DNA of 40,688 nucleotides from Chryseobacterium viscerum (lineage in GTDB: Bacteria > Bacteroidota > Bacteroidia > Flavobacteriales > Weeksellaceae). The notes below the pieces were generated by a model that was not told the origin of the DNA, did no database searches, and saw only the letters and a program-made list of their open reading frames with translations. Location of the stretch: positions 1 to 40,688 of the forward strand of contig NZ_PPEG02000016.1 of the NCBI RefSeq assembly GCF_002899945.2. The letters are read 5' to 3'. The position numbers and the translations under genes are program-made. Below, in pieces: positions 7,995 to 15,919 of the stretch (position 1 is the stretch's first letter; each line of letters opens with the position of its first letter).

Positions 7995-8906
7995 ATGGAA
8001 AAAATTTCTATCCTTATCGTAAATTATAATAATGGAAAATATTTTGCTGATTGTTATTATTCTATAATAAATCAGACATATGATAATTGGGAGGTTGTTA
8101 TCATTGATGATGCTTCAACTGATGATTCATTGGAGATTATACAGAAAATTATAGGGAGTGATTCTCGATTTAGGTTATACAAAAATCAGGTAAATAAAGG
8201 CTGTGGAACCGTTAAAAGAAAATGTATTGAATATGCAGTCGGGGAAATTGCTGCTTTTCTTGATCCTGATGATGCACTTTATCCGACAGCTTTGGAAAGG
8301 TCAGTTCAATCTTATAGTAAAAACGGGAATATTGTGGCTACATATACTCGTGTTATGATGTGTGATGAATATCTAAACCCACAGAAGCCTATGAAAGGTA
8401 TCAAGCAGGTTTATAATACTCCTTATTTCTTCAATTGCCCCATCCAGGTCTCACATTTTTTTACGTTTAAAAAAGAAACATATTTAAAAACTCAAGGAAT
8501 TAATCCTGATCTTAGAAATGCGGTAGATCAGGATCTATACTTGAAAATTCTTGAGCATGGGAACCCTCTATTCATTAATGAAAATCTTTATTATTACAGG
8601 TGCCATTCTAAGGGAATCTCTCAACATAAATCAAAACATAGCGCAAAAGAATCATTTGCTCGTGTTATATATGAAAGTATGGTTAGAAGAAATATAAATA
8701 AAATTAATTATAGTAAAATACCAGATAGATATAATAATTCAGCAGAAATTTATTCGCTCCTTAATTATCAACAAGATTTTTTTTACAGGTTGAAAATAAA
8801 ATTTAAATTTTATTTTCAACAAAGGGGGCTCTTAAGTATTAGCTCTCTAATCCGATATTGCAGCGAAAAATTACAAAAAAATAGAAATAGTGAGTGTTGT
8901 GATTAA
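7995..8906 (+). CDS. Family 2 glycosyltransferase
   Basis: The protein has 303 residues with a GT-A fold. The N-terminal strand ISILIVNYNNGKYF begins the nucleotide-sugar domain, DDASTDDS (about 39-46) is the first acidic motif, and DPDD at 90-93 is the metal-binding DXD-type motif. The family transfers a sugar from a nucleotide donor to a glycan or lipid acceptor at the cytoplasmic membrane face. Donor and acceptor cannot be read from sequence. No transmembrane segment is obvious. It is very AT-rich (14 G/C in bases 8701-8760), more so than most of the window, and has no other polysaccharide genes beside it. It may be an isolated acquisition. The 47-bp gap to the hydrolase allows co-transcription. 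Confidence 0.85.
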   Translation: MEKISILIVNYNNGKYFADCYYSIINQTYDNWEVVIIDDASTDDSLEIIQKIIGSDSRFRLYKNQVNKGCGTVKRKCIEYAVGEIAAFLDPDDALYPTALERSVQSYSKNGNIVATYTRVMMCDEYLNPQKPMKGIKQVYNTPYFFNCPIQVSHFFTFKKETYLKTQGINPDLRNAVDQDLYLKILEHGNPLFINENLYYYRCHSKGISQHKSKHSAKESFARVIYESMVRRNINKINYSKIPDRYNNSAEIYSLLNYQQDFFYRLKIKFKFYFQQRGLLSISSLIRYCSEKLQKNRNSECCD

Positions 8907-8953
8907 AGTTAAATATTTATTTATAAAGTTAATGAAATATACATTATATAAGT

Positions 8954-9991
8954 ATGAAAATAAATAAAAATTTTATTAAGATAATTTTGATCAGTATCTT
9001 TACAACTATTATTATAGTTGCAGGTATTGCTATCTTTTTTCAGATAAGTCCTTGGCCTGATTCTATTTTGATTCGTCATACATTTAACGAAAATGGCAGG
9101 CGGGTGTCTGAAGAAATAGAGCCTTTTCTTCCTTCAGAAATTGGTAGCTTGTATGATCTTGAATATATTGAGAATGATAAAGATGCTCTTCTAGATGTTC
9201 ATTTCCCTGACTCTATTTCAACCACTGGTCAAATGCTTCCTACCATTGTTTGGATTCATGGTGGGGCATGGGTTTCAGGAAGTAAAGAAATTGTTGCTAA
9301 TTACTGCAAAATGTTGGCTGGTAAAGGCTTTACTGTCGTAGCGATAGATTATTCGGTCGCTCCTGAGTATACTTACCCAACTCCTGTTATTCAGGGTAAC
9401 AAGGCACTTGATTACCTCAATAAAAATTGTGCTGACTTACATATTGATCCTTGCTCAATTATTATCGCAGGAGATTCTGGAGGCGCCCAAATTGCAGCCC
9501 AGTTGGCCAATATCATTTCTGAACCTTCTTATGCGGCTAAGTTTGATATAAAAGCTGCAGTGAAAAGAGAGCAGCTCCTTGCTGTATTGTTGTTTGGTGG
9601 GGCATATGATCTCAATGATATGAAGCTGGCTGATCTGGAAAGTTCTGATAATGGTTTTCTGAGAACCGTATTATGGGCTTATACCGGGAGTAAGAACTTT
9701 AATGATGATCCTGAATTGATAAGTGCTTCTGTTTCCGATTACGTTACTGATACATTTCCTCCTGCATTTATAAGTGTGGGAAATGGAAATCCTTTGGCCA
9801 GCCAGTCCTACATATTTGCAAGAAAGCTTGCAGGATTGAATGTTAAAGTTGATACTTTGTTTTTTTCAAATAACTATAAACCATTACTCTCTCATGAATA
9901 TCAGTTTGATTATAAGACAGCAGATGGCAAAATGGCATTTGGAAAAAGTGTTGCTTTCTTGTCTTCAATAGTTAAGAATCACCGTGACTGA
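8954..9991 (+). CDS. Membrane-anchored alpha/beta hydrolase (esterase, HSL/BD-FAE-like)
   Basis: The protein has 345 residues. An N-terminal hydrophobic helix (about 8-30) suggests a membrane anchor or uncleaved signal, with the enzyme outside the cytoplasm. The oxyanion-hole motif is H102-G-G-A-W106, and the nucleophile elbow is GDSGG with Ser175. The expected catalytic His is H314 (SHEYQ). Where family members usually carry the acidic triad residue (G-N-x-D-P-L), this protein has GNGNPL with Asn279. The triad may thus be incomplete, or another acid may serve. The family hydrolyses short-chain or acyl esters; the substrate is unknown. Confidence 0.78.
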   Translation: MKINKNFIKIILISIFTTIIIVAGIAIFFQISPWPDSILIRHTFNENGRRVSEEIEPFLPSEIGSLYDLEYIENDKDALLDVHFPDSISTTGQMLPTIVWIHGGAWVSGSKEIVANYCKMLAGKGFTVVAIDYSVAPEYTYPTPVIQGNKALDYLNKNCADLHIDPCSIIIAGDSGGAQIAAQLANIISEPSYAAKFDIKAAVKREQLLAVLLFGGAYDLNDMKLADLESSDNGFLRTVLWAYTGSKNFNDDPELISASVSDYVTDTFPPAFISVGNGNPLASQSYIFARKLAGLNVKVDTLFFSNNYKPLLSHEYQFDYKTADGKMAFGKSVAFLSSIVKNHRD

Positions 9992-10423
9992 ATTTATGAT
10001 GCCTATTTTGCTTTAATTTTGAGTAATTTCTCTTAGAATAGATGTTCAGTCTTTTATCTAAATTTGAAAAATGTTTGCATTCGTGTCTATAATCTTTACA
10101 TTCTTCAGTGATTTTGATAGCATTATGCAGGTCAGTCTGTAGAATCCTGCGAAATTGACCACCTGAAAAAGTGGTAAAGGGGCTGTCTTAGACATAACTT
10201 CGCAAAAAACGATTTATGGCTAACAAAAACTTTTCCTGTCTATAAAGGTTGACCATTCCGGTTTAGATAATGCCTGTAAAACAGCTTTGGGATATGAGAT
10301 TATACGTCGGGCTTTCAAAAGAATTTGTGGCAATATCATGGCACAAATAATTTTGAAAGGCTGAAATGGTTTTAGTTGGGTAAATTCAAATCCCTCACTC
10401 TCCGTAGTTACCTTAGAACGGTT
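9992..10423 (+). other. Relic DNA with IS21-like terminal repeats
   Basis: This 432-bp gap lies between the hydrolase and the end of the toxin operon. It contains AATTGACCACCTG (about 10153-10165), a hairpin ACCAC/GTGGT (10158-10162 and 10171-10175) and TTGACCATTCCGGTTTA (about 10249-10265). These resemble the multiple 'GGTGGTCAATTT ... ACCGGAAT' end repeats I know from Bacteroidetes IS21 elements. No istA/istB is present. A 47-codon plus-strand stretch ending in TGA near 10365 looks coding-like (LDNACKTALGYEIIRRAFKR) but lacks a start. Confidence 0.4.
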
Positions 10424-11413
10424 TTAATGGCGATGTGGTGGTGATCCGCTTATCCTTGAAAATGGGCTAAAACCAATTGTACAAGCCAATTTTCCTGCAG
10501 GTTTTGCGGGCCTTATGCTGATGATACTGTGTAGCGGAAAATCAGGCTCCTTTTCTGTTAAGCAATGGCTCATCCGCTCATATAAGGGCATAGTACCTCC
10601 CAGTTGTTTAACAAAATTCAGGATGCCTGTTCTGGCAGCAAGATTGGTAGGAAATAATTCTGGTATATGAAGGAATAAAGTGAGCTCAGGCGCGCTATGA
10701 GGCAAGGTTTTATAGCTCGCTCCTAAACTTAAGTCATTAAATTTTACCGAACCGGAAATACTGGACAGTGCATTAATCAGTAGGGGCAGCTGACCTGGGA
10801 TTTCAGCTGTCAGAAGGAGCTGATGTAACCCTAGCGGATCACTCCGTTCTATTTTAAAATAGTACTCTCTTACATCAGGCATTCCCGGCACTAAACCAAG
10901 AAGCATTGGCCTCAAATATTTAAGATCAGGTAATCCCGGAATGCCCTGCATCATCTCCTTTTTAAAATGGGCATACATTGCGGGAACAACTTCCTGGTAG
11001 ACCTTAAAAGCCTTTGTACTACCTTTGTGGCGCACGCTGACCCAGCTTCCGAAACATTGCAAGGGCTGTATCATCAGCGTTTCCAAAAAAGAATGGTCCT
11101 TGGGAGTAAAATAAGGAATCAGCTTTTGAATAAACTGGTATTTCTCTTTTGTTTTTCCATTGAAAAGCCCGGGTTCGGCGGTATAACAAATGTCATTTGA
11201 ATCCGAGCTAAATGAAAATTCAAAAGGTAAGCCACTTGGAGTAAGCAGGCTCCCTGATGCCGGAAGCCCAGCGCCTGTAGCCTCCAGCCAGGGCTTACAG
11301 AATTTCTGCAGCATCGGCTGGATAGAAGATACAAGCACCGGATAGATTTCGGCTATTTCATTTATTGCGGTAACAAGCTCGGGTATTAACTGTTCTTTAG
11401 TTTTGATAAGCAC
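10424..11413 (-). CDS. Unknown protein, last gene of toxin operon; possible ABBA-fold prenyltransferase
   Basis: The protein has 329 residues, a GTG start at 11413 and no signal peptide. The start lies 4 bp after the stop of the preceding gene, which implies translational coupling. I do not recognise the family with certainty. Successive segments fit the repeated alpha-beta-beta-alpha pattern of aromatic prenyltransferases: LTPSGLPFEFSF followed by YTAEPG (about 57-82), then WVSVRHKGSTKAFKVYQEV with Arg, Lys and Tyr on one strand (about 123-141), then REYYFKIERS (about 183-192). In the DMATS family such 'EFSF', 'K-Y' and 'YYF' strands line the prenyl-diphosphate pocket. This is pattern matching, not proof. 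A tailoring, resistance or unrelated role is equally open. Confidence 0.45.
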   Translation of the reverse strand: MLIKTKEQLIPELVTAINEIAEIYPVLVSSIQPMLQKFCKPWLEATGAGLPASGSLLTPSGLPFEFSFSSDSNDICYTAEPGLFNGKTKEKYQFIQKLIPYFTPKDHSFLETLMIQPLQCFGSWVSVRHKGSTKAFKVYQEVVPAMYAHFKKEMMQGIPGLPDLKYLRPMLLGLVPGMPDVREYYFKIERSDPLGLHQLLLTAEIPGQLPLLINALSSISGSVKFNDLSLGASYKTLPHSAPELTLFLHIPELFPTNLAARTGILNFVKQLGGTMPLYERMSHCLTEKEPDFPLHSIISIRPAKPAGKLACTIGFSPFSRISGSPPHRH

Positions 11414-11417
11414 TGTA

Positions 11418-13733
11418 TTATTTTTGCTGCTCCTGTAAAGCTGGTTCCTGTTTCTGTTGAACTGAGGCAGAAGCTGGAATATCGAAAACTACATCCGTAA
11501 GGTTGCTGAAAGCTATCGTTTGAACCTTACTGTTACCGGCGATATAATTTACCTTACAATCGTAGCTTACGGTATTTCCATGCTGGATAGAAAGCGTCTG
11601 GAATTTATTTCCCATCTCTCCCTTGTTCCATGTAAAGATCTGTTGCTGATTGACGCCGGTTCCGTTGTTATCCGGAGCTGTCCCCTGAGCTACTGTTTGT
11701 GTGATCAGTACCTGTACAGAACTAAAATCTGCCTTATCCCAATCAATAGCCGAAGGATCAATTTCGAGCGTGTAATAACGTTGTTTTGGCGTTACCATGA
11801 TAGAGGGTTGCGAATTCTGGATCTGCTGTGAATTGATGTCAATCTGACCACTGGCGCAATTGATAGATGCAGAATACATTAATGGCTGATCTCCGGAAAG
11901 CAATCCGGTAAATAACGCTCTTTTAAACAAACCTCCTGATGGACTTACATCCGGAGTGATATTGAATACCGCAGGAGAGGCTTTAGTTGGCTGGTTACTG
12001 CTATATCCGGGAGGCAAAGCAGGTGCTGTTTCATACCACATGTTTACAGTTGCGTCAAATACGGGGTCAGTAGCTGCATCCGCAGGGGAAACAAATACAA
12101 TCAGGTTGCAGGTATGTACCGCATTGACTGCCGGTAAAATTTGCAAAAAGCCATTCTGATTTTGTACCAGCGGTGCATCAAACTTTACAATGCCTGGAAA
12201 GATGTAGGAGACCTGATAGTTATAGGTTGTACTAACGGGCATTGATTGCAAAGAGCTGATAGTTGTTTTCTTTAAAGAATCGCTGGCGAGTATTTTTACC
12301 ACCTGCCGGATGGATTTACTCAACGGCTCGTCGGCATTTACATAGCTGAAATTGACATCCAGTTCAACAGGATTGGTGCCTTCCGACGTAAACGCCTGTG
12401 AGGCGTCAAAAACGACTGTCAGGATCCCGGCTTCCTCAACCTTAAGGTCAAATGAACCGCTGGTGATATTTTCTACTTTGCCGTTTACGGTAGCCATGTT
12501 GGGGTCTTCATAGTCTACAGCATATTCCAGCGACCAGGCCGGGCCTGCAACGGGTGAATAATCAGCAACAAATGTTTTGCTGCTATTACTTGTAAAGGTA
12601 TAAGTTGCATTGGCCTCCGACAGGGTAGGGTACTGAAGCGTAACGGTTACACTTTTTACAAATGCAGGTTTTGAAAGTCCGTCTACCAGTACTGTTGGCA
12701 CTGTTGCGATCTGATCCTGGCTGTCTGACGAAAAAGGAAGATTAGTGGCAACGGTCATTTGTTGTTGCTGCTCGTTAACGATACCGACAAAATTGTCAAT
12801 ATTGAGGCCCATATCTGTAAAAGTAGGCAAAGAAGCTGTAGGTTCGATCAGCCAGTCGACCACTACATTGTCAACAAAGCTGAAGCTGAAATTACTTACT
12901 TCATTGATGCTGAAATTCTTATCGCTCTTGGTGCTTTGCAGCTCAATTACTTTCTGCACTTCTGCAGAAACCATATTGGCCAGGGTAGAATTGGCCCAAT
13001 CGGTAACAGACTGTATCAATTCGGCAGGTGGGTTAGCAATGCCCCATGTGAGCGTTACCTTGGAGGCAGCCGACTCTTTGAGCATTTTCTCTACAGATCC
13101 GGGGCTCGTTTGATCTCCCCAGCTGTTGTAACTCGGTTGGGTAACCTGGTATTGATAAGCGATGGAGGAATCGAAGTTGAGCAGGGCACTAACCCCTTGT
13201 AGTCTGGCCGGAACAGAAAGGTAATATTTGATGTCAATAGCACCACCGCTATTGGAGAAGTCGCCTTTTAGGGTATCTAATTGTTCCTTAGTTAGATCAA
13301 TCAGAAAGGTGGCGACATTACTGCCAAAGTCAGAGGCAGTTGTGTAAATGGACGTGGTTACCCCGGCGCATAGAAAATCAAAACTCACGCTCGAACCTCT
13401 GTTGAGGGCCAGTGAGGTAAAAACCGGCTCGGAAACGTTGGGAAACCTGGTTGGATTAGCTTTAATTGCTGAAGCAATAGCCGCTTCTATTTTTTTGGGG
13501 ACAGACAATTCTACATCGAAGCGGCAAGAACCACTGCCATTATCCGAACCATCTGTATGATAGGTAAGCATATGATAGGCTGGATTTCCGGCATTATCGA
13601 CTACAAACTGAGGCTTGGGGATAATATAAAATGTATTCGGGTTTGGATTCGGATCGAGCTGATCATCACGGTAATAATCCCAGCTGTAGCCGGTTTCGTC
13701 TTTATAGGTTCCTTTTAATGCGAAATTTAACAT
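11418..13733 (-). CDS. Large beta-rich protein of unknown function co-encoded with toxin components
   Basis: The protein has 771 residues from ATG 13733; a longer frame to 13829 would overlap the neighbouring gene and lacks a plausible start context. No Sec signal or transmembrane segment. The N-terminal 60 residues contain FYIIPKPQFVVDNAGNPAYH and FDVELSVP, a pattern I have seen in uncharacterised large proteins of soil bacteria. The remainder alternates beta-strands with Ser/Thr/Asn-rich loops and suggests stacked beta-sandwich or immunoglobulin-like modules. The C-terminus is Gln-rich (QQKQEPALQEQQK). It is fourth in the operon, 50 bp after the 304-residue toxin-like gene. It could be a receptor-binding, scaffold or inhibitor subunit; no function is assigned. 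Confidence 0.6.
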   Translation of the reverse strand: MLNFALKGTYKDETGYSWDYYRDDQLDPNPNPNTFYIIPKPQFVVDNAGNPAYHMLTYHTDGSDNGSGSCRFDVELSVPKKIEAAIASAIKANPTRFPNVSEPVFTSLALNRGSSVSFDFLCAGVTTSIYTTASDFGSNVATFLIDLTKEQLDTLKGDFSNSGGAIDIKYYLSVPARLQGVSALLNFDSSIAYQYQVTQPSYNSWGDQTSPGSVEKMLKESAASKVTLTWGIANPPAELIQSVTDWANSTLANMVSAEVQKVIELQSTKSDKNFSINEVSNFSFSFVDNVVVDWLIEPTASLPTFTDMGLNIDNFVGIVNEQQQQMTVATNLPFSSDSQDQIATVPTVLVDGLSKPAFVKSVTVTLQYPTLSEANATYTFTSNSSKTFVADYSPVAGPAWSLEYAVDYEDPNMATVNGKVENITSGSFDLKVEEAGILTVVFDASQAFTSEGTNPVELDVNFSYVNADEPLSKSIRQVVKILASDSLKKTTISSLQSMPVSTTYNYQVSYIFPGIVKFDAPLVQNQNGFLQILPAVNAVHTCNLIVFVSPADAATDPVFDATVNMWYETAPALPPGYSSNQPTKASPAVFNITPDVSPSGGLFKRALFTGLLSGDQPLMYSASINCASGQIDINSQQIQNSQPSIMVTPKQRYYTLEIDPSAIDWDKADFSSVQVLITQTVAQGTAPDNNGTGVNQQQIFTWNKGEMGNKFQTLSIQHGNTVSYDCKVNYIAGNSKVQTIAFSNLTDVVFDIPASASVQQKQEPALQEQQK

Positions 13734-13783
13734 GATAGTGATTTTTAAGAGCGTTAAAAAAATGGGTTGTTGGAAAATCGTTT

Positions 13784-14698
13784 TTAAGTTGTCATCAGGT
13801 TTTGTGCAAAATCTGCAAGTTGTTGCCACTGCCTTTGTGCGACCTCAAAATCAAGTTGTTTGAAACAACTTGCATAATCGTCGTCGGCTGCATCATTCAG
13901 ATCTGAAATTACCAGCTCGAACTTTTTGTGGGTAATAGCCCAGGCATCCAATATGTTTTGTACTGCCAGCTGAGACAACCGCATATTGCCAAGCTGATTT
14001 TCCAGAATTGCTTTTGCGTAAATGATCGTAATCAAAGCCGGGTTAATATTTAAGCCACTCACTTTCAGAGAAATATTCATATTGATGTTCACGATCACAC
14101 TGCATGGACCTAAAATGTTGTTATCAATAAAATTTTCTCCGATCACAGCCGTCATTTCAGCGACCGATTTGGCGCCATCTAGAAATTTCGAGGTTGCAAT
14201 ACTCAGATCGTTAGCCAGCATCTGCTGATTGTTGTTGACAGTAGTGACATAGGCACTTACCGCACTTAGGGTTTCTGTTACGTTTTTTTGCTGTGTGTTT
14301 ACCTGTGCGAGGATGTCGCTGAGCAGGTCTGTTACCGATTTACGTTGTGCAATGGTCGGTTTGCCACTGGGCTGTTTACTGATTGCACCGAAGATATTCC
14401 CCAGGTTATGTCCGCTGCGCTGAAACTGTCCGTTAAAGTCGATAATGGTCTGAGGGATTTGCCTGGAAATACGTGGACAAATCTGGCTGATCCAGTTTCG
14501 TGAATTTCCCTGAACGGTCTTGATATCTGTATTTATCGGTACATACCAATCAGGCATATTCCTCAATACAGGAACAGCCGTAATCGATGCTTGTGCATAG
14601 TTGGTTACAACAGTCGCAGAAGAAGCGGTCTGTTTCAGATCTTCCTGCGAAATATCAGGATTCCTGAAGTCTGTATTCGTATTAACTATTTGTATCAT
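13784..14698 (-). CDS. HBL/Nhe-family-like helical pore-forming toxin component (least hydrophobic head)
   Basis: The protein has 304 residues, mostly long helices. It carries the signature shared with its two upstream neighbours: P-D-W51, a second Trp at 69, and IPQ at 81-83 followed by IIDFN. In the HBL/NheA and Gram-negative AhlABC/SmhABC alpha-pore-forming toxins, a helical bundle carries a head that inserts in the membrane. Here the head region (about 195-230, LGPCSVIVNINMNISLKV) looks like a beta-tongue of moderate hydrophobicity, so this may be the 'hydrophilic' partner that completes the pore. The final segment (QRQWQQLADFAQNLMTT) matches the neighbours' ends. No signal peptide. 43 bp separate it from the previous gene. 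Confidence 0.65.
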   Translation of the reverse strand: MIQIVNTNTDFRNPDISQEDLKQTASSATVVTNYAQASITAVPVLRNMPDWYVPINTDIKTVQGNSRNWISQICPRISRQIPQTIIDFNGQFQRSGHNLGNIFGAISKQPSGKPTIAQRKSVTDLLSDILAQVNTQQKNVTETLSAVSAYVTTVNNNQQMLANDLSIATSKFLDGAKSVAEMTAVIGENFIDNNILGPCSVIVNINMNISLKVSGLNINPALITIIYAKAILENQLGNMRLSQLAVQNILDAWAITHKKFELVISDLNDAADDDYASCFKQLDFEVAQRQWQQLADFAQNLMTT

Positions 14699-14741
14699 GT
14701 TGAGAGATAGGAATAAATTAAAAGAATGGACTTAAATATGG

Positions 14742-15893
14742 TTATGCTGCCTTAGGATTTTTGACATCAATTACCTGGTTCTGAATCGTTGTAACGGTAG
14801 TCTGCATACCGCGTGCAAAACTTGCGAAGTCTGCCCAGTCTTTTTTTGCAACTTTGATATCCATTTCGAATTCCTCCCAGTCAGGTTTTACTTTTTTAGG
14901 ATCACCCGAATGAATAGCTTCTGCGGCCTCGTCCAGATCTTTCTTTACACTTGTCAGTTTTGTTTTCATCATTGCCCACCAGTCAGCTATGTCAACAAGC
15001 GACTGGGCCATATCTTTATTCAGGTCCACAAGTTTGGTAATAGAAGTGTTCATTACGGTTAATGAAGCGAGTTGTTTTTGTTCTTCATCCAATTCTGCAG
15101 TATCGCTATTTAGCTTGTTTTGGGCATCCGCGAGTCTGCCTGCGTAAATAGATATCACTGTTGCCATTTCAGCGATAGAGCCAACAATGATAAAAGCACC
15201 TATAACCATCGCAACCGGTGCACCAGGCCCTGCTGATACAGCACCCAATCCTACTACAGCAACACCAACAAACAGGCCGATACCCCCTGCAAGACCGGAG
15301 GCTAAAATAACGGCATTATCTTTGGCAATTTCGGCATTCTGCTCCGCTATGTCGGCCGTAAGATCGTTAATAATCCTCTGATCATCGAGCTGAGCGGCCT
15401 GGATACTGTTATTTCCTGTGGTTAGATTTGTAAGATCAATACCTGCATTTACCTGAAATTCTGTAAACTGACCTTGCAGCTCGCTGATGTTCTTCGCTTG
15501 CTCATCGATGTGTTTTAAAATCCAGTTGAAATCTTTTTGGATCGTTTCTATTTGTTCGCTGGTTGGGTTGTCATGAGTTTCATCCAAGACCTTTAACATG
15601 CTGTCTGTGCCGACATCAAAACGGTTACCAATATCTATTATTGCCTGAGGGATCGTAGAAGTAATGGCAGGTTCCAGTACGTTAGTCCACATCTCTGCAT
15701 GCTTTCGGGCCTCGCCCAAATTTGTATTCAGGGTGTTGAACCAGGAAGGAGGCGGATTAAGGATGGTGTGGATTTCTGTTTGTGTTACTGCAATGGAGTA
15801 AGCGCGTATTTTGGTTAGAATTTCTACATGGTTGGCCAGTAGGTCTTTTTGTCCGGTTACGTCTTCCGGAGCGAGAGATGCAATGATTCCCAT
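14742..15893 (-). CDS. HBL/Nhe-family-like pore-forming toxin component with hydrophobic hairpin
   Basis: The protein has 383 residues, a typical length for HBL and Nhe subunits. The signature is P-S-W51 ... EMW69 ... IPQ at 81-83, exactly aligned in position with the 304-residue neighbour. Long amphipathic helices (about 110-190 and 252-335) flank a strongly hydrophobic segment at about 194-250, rich in Gly, Ala and Val (ASGLAGGIGLFVGVAVVGLG, then AMVIGAFIIVG). That segment is long enough for a helical hairpin across a membrane. In this family such a head inserts into target cells and, with two partners, builds a pore. No Sec signal is present, unlike Bacillus HBL/Nhe. Gap of 26 bp to the first operon gene. 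Confidence 0.78.
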   Translation of the reverse strand: MGIIASLAPEDVTGQKDLLANHVEILTKIRAYSIAVTQTEIHTILNPPPSWFNTLNTNLGEARKHAEMWTNVLEPAITSTIPQAIIDIGNRFDVGTDSMLKVLDETHDNPTSEQIETIQKDFNWILKHIDEQAKNISELQGQFTEFQVNAGIDLTNLTTGNNSIQAAQLDDQRIINDLTADIAEQNAEIAKDNAVILASGLAGGIGLFVGVAVVGLGAVSAGPGAPVAMVIGAFIIVGSIAEMATVISIYAGRLADAQNKLNSDTAELDEEQKQLASLTVMNTSITKLVDLNKDMAQSLVDIADWWAMMKTKLTSVKKDLDEAAEAIHSGDPKKVKPDWEEFEMDIKVAKKDWADFASFARGMQTTVTTIQNQVIDVKNPKAA

Positions 15894-15919
15894 AGTTTTG
15901 TTTTTTTGAGAGTGAAAAT

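Noticed and set aside
12745..13202. Plus-strand open frames of 122 and 147 codons antisense to the 771-residue gene
   Set aside because: They are shadows of a long real gene with no start context, and their composition is not protein-like.
13734..13829. 32-codon N-terminal extension of the 771-residue toxin-operon protein
   Set aside because: It would overlap the end of the 304-residue gene; the sequence from MLNFALKGTYKDE onward reads as a natural start.
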